Positions 1 through 7,856 of a DNA stretch of 20,081 bases are shown here, in pieces (within the stretch, counting starts at the first letter, position 1; every line of letters starts with the position of its first letter). The notes under the pieces are model-generated. The model was given only the letters and a program-made list of their open reading frames with translations, searched no databases and was not told the origin of the DNA. The position numbers and the translations under genes are program-made. Source of the DNA: Dehalococcoidia bacterium (GTDB lineage Bacteria > Chloroflexota > Dehalococcoidia > SZUA-161). The stretch is taken from contig JAUXAX010000036.1 of assembly GCA_030619685.1 (NCBI GenBank), positions 1 to 20,081 on the forward strand, given 5' to 3'.

Positions 1-670
<670 letters not shown>

Positions 671-1130
671 CTAGGGAGTCTCGAGGCTCAGGCCTCAAGA
701 ATCCTAGGTCGGTCGATGGGGACACCCCATCGTAAGCTTAAGACCAACCCTTCCTTCCACTATCCAGGAGGTTAAGGTGCTTTTTTTAAAACACGTGTCC
801 TCTCTCGGCCTTTATTACCGACATTTGGACATCCATTCTTGTGAAACTTGTCCTACGAGTTGCGTTGGCAGCGATTCCAGGTGGCTTTGTGCTGGCTGTC
901 TGGCAGGGCGATACTGAGGCCGGGCATATTGCCGGCAATTCGGAGTGCGATTCCATCCCTCCACAGTCCCACGCGGGAACTTTAACCTTCTTTGTTCCGA
1001 AGAACTCTCATGATCGTGCCGCTCACAATATGGAAGGAAAAAAACTGTGGCGTCCTTGTTCCGGTGTATGGACTCCTGCTTTCGCAGGAGTGACAAGAGG
1101 CACAGCTAGGGGTATACAATCGGCAGATAA
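671..1130. other. 16S downstream spacer without a gene
   Basis: No convincing protein gene lies here. A perfect 8-bp hairpin with a 3-nt loop sits at 714-732 (CGATGGGG/CCCCATCG), with flanking GGTC/GACC that could lengthen it. It may belong to the rRNA processing stem. A run of seven T at about 781-787 after a weak GC-containing inverted region could end the rRNA transcript. A dispersed palindrome lies at 1072-1091 (separate entry). The short reading frames over 815-1140 contain the peptides LLRKQESI and GVWTPAFAGV, which are typical translations of such palindromic repeats and not evidence of genes. Confidence 0.6.
1069..1095. repeat. REP-like palindromic repeat
   Basis: An 8-bp perfect inverted repeat, ACTCCTGC (1072-1079) and GCAGGAGT (1084-1091), flanks the loop TTTC and is followed by GACA. 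This matches the form of a widely dispersed bacterial repeat, and its translations give the tell-tale peptides LLRKQESI and TPAFAGV. It lies between the 16S gene and the tRNA-Ile promoter. Only one full copy is seen in this window, so its dispersal is inferred from general knowledge. Confidence 0.6.
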
Positions 1131-1132
1131 TG

Positions 1133-1162
1133 TTGATTAGGGCAGTGCTCACATGCTATAAT
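1133..1162 (+). promoter_or_regulatory. Promoter for tRNA-Ile
   Basis: TTGATT (1133-1138), an 18-nt spacer and a perfect TATAAT (1157-1162), with TGC just before the -10 box (an extended -10). The start would fall near 1169, giving a leader of about 35 nt before the tRNA at 1204. This suggests that tRNA-Ile is transcribed independently of the 16S gene. Confidence 0.6.
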
Positions 1163-1203
1163 CAGCGGCGTAGGCCAGTAATAACTCGTGGTTGGAGTAG
1201 TCT

Positions 1204-1279
1204 GGGCGGGTAGCTCAGGGGTTAGAGCACTACTCTGATAAAGTAGGGGTCGAAGGTTCAAATCCTTCTCCGCCCACCA
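1204..1279 (+). tRNA. tRNA-Ile (anticodon GAU)
   Basis: A complete cloverleaf can be drawn. The acceptor stem is GGGCGGG/TCCGCCC with a G-U pair at position 7. The anticodon stem is CTACT/AGTAG (1230-1234/1242-1246) around the loop CTGATAA, giving anticodon GAU at 1237-1239. The T arm contains GGTTCAAATCC. CCA is encoded at 1277-1279. In many bacteria this tRNA sits in the 16S-23S spacer. Here it follows 16S by about 530 nt but no 23S comes after it. Confidence 0.96.
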
Positions 1280-1614
1280 CAAACTGAAGGAAGACCAGGT
1301 CGCCTGATTAATACGCGGTCCTACCGAAGGCTATGGCGCTTTGGGGGCTGCGTTGCTATTTCTGAAGGGATGGGTGGTGGCGAAGTGGGAAAGCAGGCTC
1401 TCGACTTCGGGATTTCAATCTCATCGCTGAATTGCGGCGGTTGAGCAAGCGCCCTCTGGCTGGATCAAGCGCGCTCTCGAAGACCTCAGCTGCAGCCAAC
1501 CAGATATAGGGTATCCAATTCATTGTTGCCGCTATTCTTCCCGCCATTCTGATCACCTTTGATCTGTGTAAGAACAACTGTCTCTCTGCCATTCAGGCGG
1601 AGCTCAGTACGCTC

Positions 1615-1800
1615 TCAGGAATCGTCGATTGAATCCTGGATTGAATCCTGCGATGGCGGCACCTTGGGGTTTTGCCTCAGGTAATCACCCATAGATACAA
1701 GGACGCAGAGTGCCGTCAGGGGGCAAGTCGCGCTACAATAAGCGCCATACGATTCAGGGATTTTGCCCAAACACTCGCAGGCGGGTATTTGTCGTATCAT
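1615..1800 (-). CDS. Doubtful 61-aa Cys-containing ORF
   Basis: I do not recognise this protein. It starts with ATG at 1800, preceded by AAGGA at a rather short distance, and has six cysteines (ACEC, YCSATC, LC). Its tail DSIQDSIDDS comes from a 12-bp tandem duplication. It would lie about 120 nt downstream of a candidate minus-strand promoter (1930-1958), behind a structured leader. The arrangement resembles a leader plus a small gene. Chance is a serious alternative, because the frame has no homology I can name and ends in duplicated DNA. Confidence 0.18.
   Translation of the reverse strand: MIRQIPACECLGKIPESYGAYCSATCPLTALCVLVSMGDYLRQNPKVPPSQDSIQDSIDDS
1627..1650. repeat. 12-bp tandem direct repeat (x2)
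   Basis: GATTGAATCCTG occurs twice, exactly and head to tail. It encodes the repeated DSI/QDSI residues of the doubtful 61-aa minus-strand ORF. Confidence 0.9.
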
Positions 1801-1819
1801 TTCCTTGCTTTGTAGTTCT

Positions 1820-1988
1820 GTCCGTTCCCAATCAGCATCTGTGGGACTAACGGACTACTATTTCCCCAAAGACAAACCTAACGAAGCCGGCAAGTCCGTT
1901 TTTCCTTGCTCGGAATAGCGGACTGTTAACTTCTACCACTTTTTGCTAGGTTTGTCAAGCCCCCTTGGAAGTTTATCGGACAGTCCGC
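1820..1988. repeat. Interlocking inverted repeats, possible structured RNA
   Basis: Four pairings are exact. GTCCGTTCCCA (1820-1830) pairs with TGGG-act-AACGGAC (1842-1855). AACGGACT (1849-1856) pairs with AGTCCGTT (1893-1900). GACAAACCTA (1871-1880) pairs with TAGGTTTGTC (1947-1956). GCGGACTGT (1918-1926) pairs with ACAGTCCGC (1980-1988). The arms interleave, and AACGGAC can pair either upstream or downstream, so mutually exclusive folds are possible. Function is unknown. It could be a structured RNA or the end of a degraded element. Confidence 0.55.
1930..1958 (-). promoter_or_regulatory. Possible minus-strand promoter
   Basis: On the minus strand TTGACA (1958-1953), a 17-nt spacer and TAGAAG (1935-1930) form a reasonable sigma-70-like pair: -35 perfect, -10 four of six. 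A transcript would begin near 1923 and run through the inverted-repeat cluster toward the 61-codon ORF. The -35 overlaps one arm of an inverted repeat, so the match could be incidental. Confidence 0.3.
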
Positions 1989-2089
1989 GTGCCGTTCTCT
2001 GCGCAATCAAAACAGGGCGAATGTACGTGGCCGCATTCAAAAGTGTAGGCACATAGAATTACGGGCAGATTAAGAATTCAAGAAGGAAG

Positions 2090-2111
2090 TTGCAAAGGTC
2101 TTGCAAAGGTC
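2090..2111. repeat. 11-bp tandem direct repeat (x2)
   Basis: TTGCAAAGGTC occurs twice head to tail in gene-free DNA. No function is suggested. Confidence 0.85.
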
Positions 2112-2312
2112 TTACATTTCTCAGTGGCAACAGCAATTTGGGGTTGGGACTCAAGTCTGCCATTCAGGTAGGGCGCTGGAATTTGCCGCCGGGACAGAGG
2201 CCGAACGAAAGCAGAGTTGGTTATAAAGGGGAGGATAGCACGATCAACAGTACAAGAGAAGGGTTAACGTCGGAAATCGGTAGGAGAACGAGCGGCTACT
2301 AGAGTAAGAAAA

Positions 2313-2387
<75 letters not shown>

Positions 2388-2520
2388 ATTCTTCGCTCTT
2401 TTGATCTTTCCTGCAGCAAGCAGCCAAGTCAAAGACGATCAATGCTGAAGTAAATATAGGCCTCTCAGCCTTCTTTGTCAAATAGGGGATCTCGGGTAGA
2501 AGAAGGACTGGGAAGGCAGT

Positions 2521-3909
2521 CTAACTCACCCTTTTCACTATCTCTCTGGCGGCCACCACTCCTGAAGCTGCGGCTTGAATCAAGCCCCGGCTGACCCCGG
2601 CTCCATCGCCGATTGCGAACATACTGTTTATCTCGGTCTCCAGGCTCTCGCTGAGTTCAAGGCGGGATGAGTAGAACTTGACCTCAACGCCGTAGAGCAG
2701 GGTATGGGGCGAGGCTAGGCCCGGTGCCAGCTTATCCATTGCGGTCAGCATCTCGCCAATACCCTTCAGGAAGCGATAGGGTAGTACGTAGCCGAGGTCG
2801 CCCGGCGTTGCGCTCCTCAAGGTGGGTTCAACAGCGCCATCTTCGATGGAAATCGAGGTAGAGCTATGACCCTCATTAAGATCACCCCATCTCTGCATAA
2901 TCACTCCACCGCTTATGATGTTTGCCAGGCGGGCAAGATACCTGCCGTAGCCGATGGGCTCGCGGAAGGGCGGTGAGAAATTAGCACTGACTAGCAGGGC
3001 AAAGTTGGTGTTTCCCGTCTTACGGTGAGCATAGCTATGACCGTTCACCGTTATCACTGAGTCATGGCCGCCGGTGGTCTCCATGGTAACCTCGCCTGCA
3101 GGGCACATGCAAAAGGTTCTGATTCGATCGCCAAAGGTTGGCGAATGGAACTCAAGCTTAGACTCATAGAAGACATCCGTCAGCTCCTTGAGCACCGCGA
3201 ATGGCAGTTCTACTCTAACACCAATATCAACGGGATTATTATGAAGGGTTAGCCCCAGACGAGCGGCCTCTTTAAGCAGCCAGTCAGCCCCTTCTCTGCC
3301 AGGGGCGATGATCACGTAGCGTGACTCTATCTGCTGGCCATCGTCGGTCTGGATGCCTTTGACTGCCCCATCTTGAACGATGATGGAGGTGGTCGCAGTA
3401 TCGGTTTGGCTCTCGATCCTGTTGGCCAGGAATTGGTGCATATCCTTCAGGACCTCGCGGCAGAGCTCTGTACCCATGTGGCGAATCGGGGTGGGAATCA
3501 ACCTCAGACCGGCCAGTTCAGCCTTTCGCGCCAGTTGCTCCACATCGGGGCCAACTCCATAGACCTCGTTCGAGGCACCAAACCTAAGGTAGATATCATC
3601 AACATGGCGGATCAAATCGGCTGTCTTTTCAGACCCCAGATAGCTTTGGAGTTGACCACCTACTTGGGGAGACAACGTCAACTTGCCATCGCTGAACGCC
3701 CCGGCACCACCCCAGCCGCTTACCAGATCGCAGGGAGTGCACGGGGGACAGCTTAGCTCCTTGCCGATAATAGGGCAATTGCGGTGATGAAGGCCCTTAC
3801 CTTTTTCCAGGAGTAGGATACTGAGGTCAGTTGCTTGAGTGAGTTCTAACGCTGCGAAAATACCCGCAGGTCCGCTACCGACGATGATCACATCGTATTT
3901 GTTTAGCAT
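2521..3909 (-). CDS. FAD-dependent dehydrogenase, COG2509-like
   Basis: A predicted cytoplasmic flavoprotein oxidoreductase with no assigned substrate. The N-terminus KYDVIIVGSGPAGIFAA carries the GxGxxG dinucleotide-binding motif followed by an acidic strand end (LLLEKG). Next come a cysteine-rich stretch, CPIIGKELSCPPCTPCDL, and GWGGAGAFSDGKL, both typical of the COG2509 family. The C-terminal MFAIGDGAGVSRGLIQAA is the second FAD-binding motif seen in this fold. At 462 aa it has normal family length. I start at the ATG at 3909 because it places the dinucleotide motif where relatives have it; a TTG four codons upstream is possible. Neither start has a strong ribosome-binding site. The family is certain; the reaction is not. 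Confidence 0.88.
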   Translation of the reverse strand: MLNKYDVIIVGSGPAGIFAALELTQATDLSILLLEKGKGLHHRNCPIIGKELSCPPCTPCDLVSGWGGAGAFSDGKLTLSPQVGGQLQSYLGSEKTADLIRHVDDIYLRFGASNEVYGVGPDVEQLARKAELAGLRLIPTPIRHMGTELCREVLKDMHQFLANRIESQTDTATTSIIVQDGAVKGIQTDDGQQIESRYVIIAPGREGADWLLKEAARLGLTLHNNPVDIGVRVELPFAVLKELTDVFYESKLEFHSPTFGDRIRTFCMCPAGEVTMETTGGHDSVITVNGHSYAHRKTGNTNFALLVSANFSPPFREPIGYGRYLARLANIISGGVIMQRWGDLNEGHSSTSISIEDGAVEPTLRSATPGDLGYVLPYRFLKGIGEMLTAMDKLAPGLASPHTLLYGVEVKFYSSRLELSESLETEINSMFAIGDGAGVSRGLIQAAASGVVAAREIVKRVS

Positions 3910-3921
3910 CGACCTAACCAA

Positions 3922-4200
3922 GAACGATTCTAAATCGCCATCTGTGCCTTGTCAAACTAACTGCTGTCGCCTTACCCCGTGGATTCCATTGATTACCGTC
4001 TTGTCGCATGGTTTCGGCTAAAATTCCTCTCCCTTGGACGGACAGGGCAGGGCCTGCCCTGAGCTTGTCGAAGGGTGAGGGTGTAACTCTATCGCTGCCC
4101 CCCAGGGGAGGGGGTTACAAGTAGTTTTGCGGCTAACCATCAGAAGGCACCTGACAGGTGAGGTTTTTGAAACTGCACCCACGGGCTATGGTGTCGGCAC
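3922..4200. other. Divergent intergenic region with G/C-rich runs
   Basis: No gene is seen between the FAD dehydrogenase and fmdB. The region contains one dispersed-type palindrome (4057-4075) and a run of C followed by G (about 4098-4116, CCCCCCAGGGGAGGGGG) flanked by GTAAC/GTTAC, which could form a hairpin. A frame near 3839-4021 is only an antisense shadow plus spacer. Confidence 0.5.
4056..4076. repeat. Dispersed palindromic repeat
   Basis: CCCTGAGCTTGTCGAAGGG (4057-4075) is an imperfect palindrome. I know it from general experience as a very common intergenic repeat in many environmental bacterial genomes. A related core, AGCTTGTCGAAGGG, is also present in the 16S rRNA near 571-584, where it belongs to helix 44 and is unrelated in function. 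Confidence 0.55.
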
Positions 4201-4207
4201 GATGAAA

Positions 4208-4237
4208 TTGACTTGTTGCAGGGTACAGTGATAGAAT
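4208..4237 (+). promoter_or_regulatory. Promoter for the FmdB-like gene
   Basis: TTGACT (4208-4213), an 18-nt spacer and TAGAAT (4232-4237) each match consensus at five of six positions. The start would fall near 4244, only about 12 nt before the ATG at 4256. The leader would therefore be very short and would barely include the AGGGG Shine-Dalgarno at 4243-4247. Confidence 0.55.
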
Positions 4238-4255
4238 TGAATTAGGGGTAATGGG

Positions 4256-4486
4256 ATGCCTCTCTATGAGTACCGCTGTCCCGAATGTGGGCTTAAGTTT
4301 GAGTTGCTTCGTCCCATGAGCCAGGTCAACGAGGGAGCCCCTTGCCCTCGTTGCAATAATGGGGCCAGCCGGGTGCTGTCCACCTTTGCTGCCTTCTCTA
4401 AGAGTCCGAGCGGGACTTCCGCTCCGGTAGGTGGTGTCGGCGGCTGCAGCACCTGCTCGGCCAGCGATTGCTCCAGTTGCTACTAG
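4256..4486 (+). CDS. FmdB family zinc-ribbon protein
   Basis: A small protein of 76 aa that begins MPLYEYRCPECG, the hallmark of the FmdB/CxxC_CxxC_SSSS family. The zinc ribbon is formed by CPEC (about residues 8-11) and CPRC (about 30-33). The tail is rich in Ser, Gly and Cys and ends SDCSSCY. The family was named for a regulator of formamidase genes in Methylophilus, but most members are uncharacterised, so regulation of transcription is not established here. The ATG follows AGGGG with suitable spacing. The gene is flanked by two minus-strand genes and has its own promoter. Confidence 0.9.
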   Translation: MPLYEYRCPECGLKFELLRPMSQVNEGAPCPRCNNGASRVLSTFAAFSKSPSGTSAPVGGVGGCSTCSASDCSSCY

Positions 4487-4489
4487 GGC

Positions 4490-5191
4490 CTAAGATTCAC
4501 CTTCCCCGTTTGAATTCAGCAGCGCGTTCTTGGGGTCTGCCTTACCCCTGAGCGCCAAAAGGCCCCAGGCAACCCCGCTGATGATTATCGCTTCCGCGAT
4601 TGCTGCTGCCGCTACGAATAAGGCGGCATCATTGAAGAATCCTTCAGGGAACAGCAAAAGCAGCATGTCTCCAGGAGAGAGCTGCCATAGCTCGTTGCTG
4701 AAGCTCACCAGGTGAAACAACAAGAAGAGGCTGTCGAAGTCAAGGACTGCCCAGAGTCCGAGGACGGCGAGCAGAGCAATTGTAGCCCCACTCCCCCATA
4801 TCAAGCGCCTTGCAAGGTCTCGCCAGAAAGCACCCCGTCGCAAAGCGAAGTTGATGAGTATGTAGACAACAATGTAAGCCAGAGAGGCCAGTTGGAGGCG
4901 ATAGGCCAGTTGTATCAGACCTTTGACATCCTTCAGATGTGTCAGCTCACGCTGGTTGAAAAGGTCTACGTCAAGGAATTCCTCGTCTGAGTTGAAGTAG
5001 GTGATCATCTGGTCGGCGACACTGCGCAACTCCTCGTTGTCAAGCCCTGTTGTTGCACTCACGTCGTATTTGTTGAAGCCATACTCATAGAGGCGGATGT
5101 CGTTGGCGGCAAATCTCAGGTCGGTGGTGAGAAGCAACATTGGGATGCAGATGATGAATAGAATACTTGTTATCGCTGTCAGTGCCTTCAT
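4490..5191 (-). CDS. Integral membrane protein, DUF1461/TIGR01906 type
   Basis: A protein of 233 aa with a hydrophobic N-terminal segment (about 1-22), further membrane spans near residues 95-120 and 130-150, and one near the C-terminus (about 190-215). Between the first two spans lies a predicted outside loop with YGFNKY and HLKDVKGL. The motif LFHLVSFSNELW followed by LFPEGFFND is characteristic of the DUF1461 family. Function is unknown. I choose ATG 5191 because AAGAGGAA lies six bases upstream. An ATG at 5230 would fall between the -35 and the -10 of the predicted promoter and so would not be in the transcript. The stop lies three bases beyond the end of fmdB, on the opposite strand. Confidence 0.82.
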   Translation of the reverse strand: MKALTAITSILFIICIPMLLLTTDLRFAANDIRLYEYGFNKYDVSATTGLDNEELRSVADQMITYFNSDEEFLDVDLFNQRELTHLKDVKGLIQLAYRLQLASLAYIVVYILINFALRRGAFWRDLARRLIWGSGATIALLAVLGLWAVLDFDSLFLLFHLVSFSNELWQLSPGDMLLLLFPEGFFNDAALFVAAAAIAEAIIISGVAWGLLALRGKADPKNALLNSNGEGES

Positions 5192-5212
5192 CGAATTCCT
5201 CTTGCTTAGGGT

Positions 5213-5264
5213 ATGGTAGTCGAGTGCCATTTACCTTGTCAAGGTGAGAGGCGCGCTATATAAT
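5213..5264. promoter_or_regulatory. Back-to-back divergent promoters sharing one palindromic -35
   Basis: Plus strand: TTGTCA (5236-5241), a 17-nt spacer and a perfect TATAAT (5259-5264). Minus strand: TTGACA (5242-5237), an 18-nt spacer and TACCAT (5218-5213). Both -35 boxes lie in the palindrome ACCTTG-T-CAAGGT (5233-5245). The two promoters would drive the membrane-protein gene and the iron-sulfur/mazG operon and probably compete for polymerase. Their positions move both translation starts inward, to 5191 (-) and 5284 (+). Confidence 0.6.
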
Positions 5265-5283
5265 GGCCAGGGAAGCAGAGAGC

Positions 5284-6339
5284 GTGAATAAGAACGACGC
5301 GTATGCCATACTGGCGGGGAAACATGGCTATCAGGATTCGGTTCGTTATCGGCGTATTCTGGAATACTTGATGACCCCGGAGCAAGCTGAACTTGTTACC
5401 CTGCTACCTATGAAATACGGGGAGTTGGCAAACAGGCTCGGTATGGATGTGGCAGCAGTGAAAAAGGAGTTGGAAGCTTTGTATGGAAAAGGTGTGGTCT
5501 TCGCCCGAAGCCCGGAGAACCTAGAGGACGCCACCTTTGCTCATGCTGTTGTGCAACTTCATGACATAACCATGTGCTCTTTTGACGTCGATGTGGTCCG
5601 CGATCGGAAGCTATTCGAGCTGTGGGACGATTTCTGTGTGCAGGAATGGGACCCCGACCAGGTTAATAGTTGGGATGGAGGAGAACGGCCTCAGGGGAGG
5701 ATTGTCCCTGCCTATAAAGCGATCCTCAGCAGCCCTGAGATACTGCCCTGGGAGGATATAAGGGAGATAATAAAATCGGCTCGCTCGATAGCTGTTACCT
5801 ACTGTACCTGCCGCAGGCGAAAGGAAGCGGTGGGCAAAAAGTGCCGGAGTTCTCACGCCATCGTCGATATCCAATTCAATCTAAGTGCTGAGTATCTAAT
5901 GAGCCGCAACGCGGGCAGGAGGCTTTCTACCGATGAAGCCTTAGCCTTGATAGACCAATGTGAGGAACTGGGACTGATTCACACCTGCGAGAACTCGACG
6001 CGCATGAGACCCCGCTGGGGAATGTGCAACTGCTGTACCGATTGCTGCATGATCTATGAGCCTCTGAACAGGTTTCAGGTGCCGGTGACCAAATGTGTTG
6101 CCAAAAGCAGGTACGAGGCCCGGGTCGATGAAGACCTTTGTGACGGGTGCCAGGACTGCACGGATTGGTGCGCGTTCGATGCTATCGAGATGGTGAAGTC
6201 AGAAGGCTCAAAGGAGTACAGGGCTTTTGTCGCTCCCGCGAAGTGCATGGGGTGTGGAATTTGCGTGCTCAAGTGTGAGCCTCAGGCGTTGAGTCTGCAA
6301 CTGGTAAGGCCGGCGGAACACATCCCGCAAGCGCAATAG
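5284..6339 (+). CDS. Iron-sulfur protein with winged-helix-like N-terminus and 2x[4Fe-4S] ferredoxin C-terminus
   Basis: About 351 aa, cytoplasmic, function not assigned. The N-terminal 80 residues look like a helical or winged-helix domain (LPMKYGELANRLGMDVAAVKKEL). The middle has a cysteine cluster, CTCRRRKEAVGKKC, and a second one, CNCCTDCC. The C-terminal 60 residues are a bacterial-type double-cluster ferredoxin: CDGCQDCTDWC, then CMGCGICVLKCEP. In the first cluster the usual Pro after the last Cys is Ala. I use GTG 5284, with AGGGAAG upstream. The in-frame ATG at 5263 overlaps the predicted -10 box and would lie ahead of the transcript start. mazG follows 20 nt later, so the two are probably cotranscribed. 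An electron-transfer or redox-sensing role is inference. Confidence 0.8.
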   Translation: MNKNDAYAILAGKHGYQDSVRYRRILEYLMTPEQAELVTLLPMKYGELANRLGMDVAAVKKELEALYGKGVVFARSPENLEDATFAHAVVQLHDITMCSFDVDVVRDRKLFELWDDFCVQEWDPDQVNSWDGGERPQGRIVPAYKAILSSPEILPWEDIREIIKSARSIAVTYCTCRRRKEAVGKKCRSSHAIVDIQFNLSAEYLMSRNAGRRLSTDEALALIDQCEELGLIHTCENSTRMRPRWGMCNCCTDCCMIYEPLNRFQVPVTKCVAKSRYEARVDEDLCDGCQDCTDWCAFDAIEMVKSEGSKEYRAFVAPAKCMGCGICVLKCEPQALSLQLVRPAEHIPQAQ

Positions 6340-6359
6340 TCACTGGTAGAGGAGAGTCT

Positions 6360-7136
6360 ATGGAGCAAGACCTTGGCAGCTTCGATACCCTGGAGCATAT
6401 CATCGCCAGGCTGAGGGCACCTGACGGGTGTCCCTGGGATCGAAAGCAGACCCATGCCTCGATCAAGCCCTATCTAATCGAGGAGGCCTATGAGGTGCTA
6501 CAGGCTCTGGATGAGGAGAATAGTGGCAAGCTCCGCGAGGAGCTAGGTGATCTGCTGTTGCAGATTCTGCTGCACGCCCAGATAGCCAGTGAAGCCGGAG
6601 AATTCGAGATGAGAGACGTGGTTTGGGGCATTGCCACCAAGCTCATCCGCCGCCATCCCCATGTCTTCGGCGAATCTCAGGCGAGCGACGCCCAAGAGGT
6701 AGCGCTGGAATGGGAGACGCTGAAGCAGGACGAGCGCAAGTCGGACGATTCCCTGCTTTCCAGTGTGCCCAAAGGAATGCCGGCGCTGAGCTATAGCCAT
6801 TCGATTCAGCGCAGGGCTGCTGGGGTTGGCTTCGATTGGAAGGAATCTCGGGGTGTGCTGGAGAAGCTGGCCGAGGAGGTACAGGAGCTGGAGCGAGCCA
6901 GCACATTGCAGCAAAAGATTCACGAGCTTGGAGATATCCTGTTCGCACTGGTCAATATCGCCCGCTGGCAGGGGGTGGACCTTGAGGAGGCATTGCGCCT
7001 TGCCAACGAGCGGTTCTGCCAGCGCTTCCGCTACATGGAGGAAAATTGCCGCGAGCAAGGAGTCGCTCTCCGCGACCTCTCCTTCGATGAGCTAAACGCT
7101 CTGTGGGATGAGGCCAAGCAGAAGACGGAAGGCTGA
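6360..7136 (+). CDS. mazG: Nucleoside triphosphate pyrophosphohydrolase MazG
   Basis: Hydrolyses (d)NTPs to the monophosphate and pyrophosphate, a house-cleaning role in the cytoplasm. At 258 aa it has the normal tandem two-domain MazG length. The first domain has CPWDRKQTH, then EEAYEVLQAL and EELGDLLLQILLHAQIA, giving the EExxE...ExxD metal-binding pattern. The second domain repeats it with EEVQELERA and HELGDILFALVNIARW. The ATG at 6360 is preceded by AGAGGAGAG. The gene starts 20 nt after the iron-sulfur gene stop, so it is probably in the same transcript. Confidence 0.95.
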   Translation: MEQDLGSFDTLEHIIARLRAPDGCPWDRKQTHASIKPYLIEEAYEVLQALDEENSGKLREELGDLLLQILLHAQIASEAGEFEMRDVVWGIATKLIRRHPHVFGESQASDAQEVALEWETLKQDERKSDDSLLSSVPKGMPALSYSHSIQRRAAGVGFDWKESRGVLEKLAEEVQELERASTLQQKIHELGDILFALVNIARWQGVDLEEALRLANERFCQRFRYMEENCREQGVALRDLSFDELNALWDEAKQKTEG

Positions 7137-7291
7137 GGGTGGATTCACAGCCTCAACTACACTAGCGTTCGCTTGAAGCTACCACCGTCAAAATGTCCTG
7201 CATGGTTTCGACAGTAGCCCCCCTAGCTCCGAGGGCAAGAATGCTGGCCGACGGAATTTGACCCCTGGCCTCAGCGCCTTGGCTGCCTGGC

Positions 7292-7603
7292 TTACACACC
7301 TTCAGCTATGGAACGGGGAGTGGTTGCGAAGACAGAGACTTTGCTCGGAGAGTTCAAGAGCGCCTCTATCTTGTCGACGATCTCCTGTCGTTGTGGCTCT
7401 TTCTCCCAGCCTTTCCAGTCACGCAGATTTTCCCAGGTGCTGATCACCAGATGGGTGCCTGGGCGATCAACGGAGAACAGCGTTTCCCCGGATACATAGC
7501 CTGGCTGGTGGATGGCCTTTGCCCTCAAGTCCTTCAGCAACTCTGCTAGCTCTCCCTGGTTATCGGGGCTCACAGACCGTTCGATAATCACTTTTACAGC
7601 CAT
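7292..7603 (-). CDS. ABM-type (antibiotic biosynthesis monooxygenase-like) dimeric alpha-beta barrel protein
   Basis: A protein of 103 aa beginning MAVKVIIERSV. It has the pattern of the ABM domain: a first strand, a helix with GELAELLKDLRAKA, then GYVSGETLF, HLVISTWENLRDWKGWEK and a final helix, QEIVDKIEALL. Family members include monooxygenases acting on aromatic polyketides, haem-degrading enzymes and many proteins of unknown role, so the reaction cannot be given. I start at ATG 7603: GGAGG lies five bases upstream, and the domain begins there. Another ATG is directly adjacent upstream. The gene stands alone, convergent with mazG. Confidence 0.82.
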   Translation of the reverse strand: MAVKVIIERSVSPDNQGELAELLKDLRAKAIHQPGYVSGETLFSVDRPGTHLVISTWENLRDWKGWEKEPQRQEIVDKIEALLNSPSKVSVFATTPRSIAEGV

Positions 7604-7783
7604 CATGCCCTCCATCATTTGGCATTCTACGAAGAGAGGTTGTCTTCTGGGATACACCTTCATTGGTGACAAGCGGGTAGATTAGGGCTGAATGATAACA
7701 CTTGGATGACTCAGGTGCAATATCTGACCGTCGTCCTTGGCACAATTGGGCGACTGATCAACATCAAGGGAGAAAAACCAGGA

Positions 7784-7825
7784 AGAAAAAGTCGGGGCGG
7801 GAGGATTCAGACCTGCGACCTCCGA
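7784..7825 (-). other. Decayed tRNA 3'-half remnant (possible att site)
   Basis: The plus-strand sequence GAAAAAGTCGGGGCG followed by GAGGATT and CGACCTC copies the 3' half of the tRNA-Pro genes, including the T tract behind them. It shares about 30 of the first 35 positions with tRNA-Pro(CGG) at 11953-12027, and a similar number with tRNA-Pro(GGG). The conserved TTC of the T loop has become TCT and the T stem has a mismatch, so it is not a functional tRNA. No 5' half is present. It forms a direct repeat with tRNA-Pro(CGG) 4.1 kb away. Confidence 0.6.
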
Positions 7826-7856
7826 GGATTGAGAGACAAGGTTGATTCCTGCGATG

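Noticed and set aside
815..1140. Overlapping 93- and 99-codon ORFs on opposite strands after 16S
   Set aside because: They contain LLRKQESI and GVWTPAFAGV, typical translations of a palindromic repeat, and have no other protein-like content.
1356..1592. 78-codon minus-strand ORF with a hydrophobic stretch
   Set aside because: No recognisable family, no ribosome-binding site of note, and it stands in decayed-looking spacer DNA.
1627..2111. CRISPR array
   Set aside because: Only two tandem pairs of 11-12 bp without spacers; no regularly spaced repeats occur anywhere in the window.
7162..7305. Minus-strand frame ending ALGARGATVETMQDILTVVASSER
   Set aside because: It reads partly protein-like but overlaps the end of the ABM gene, has no start or family, and may be a chance frame or a remnant too short to call.
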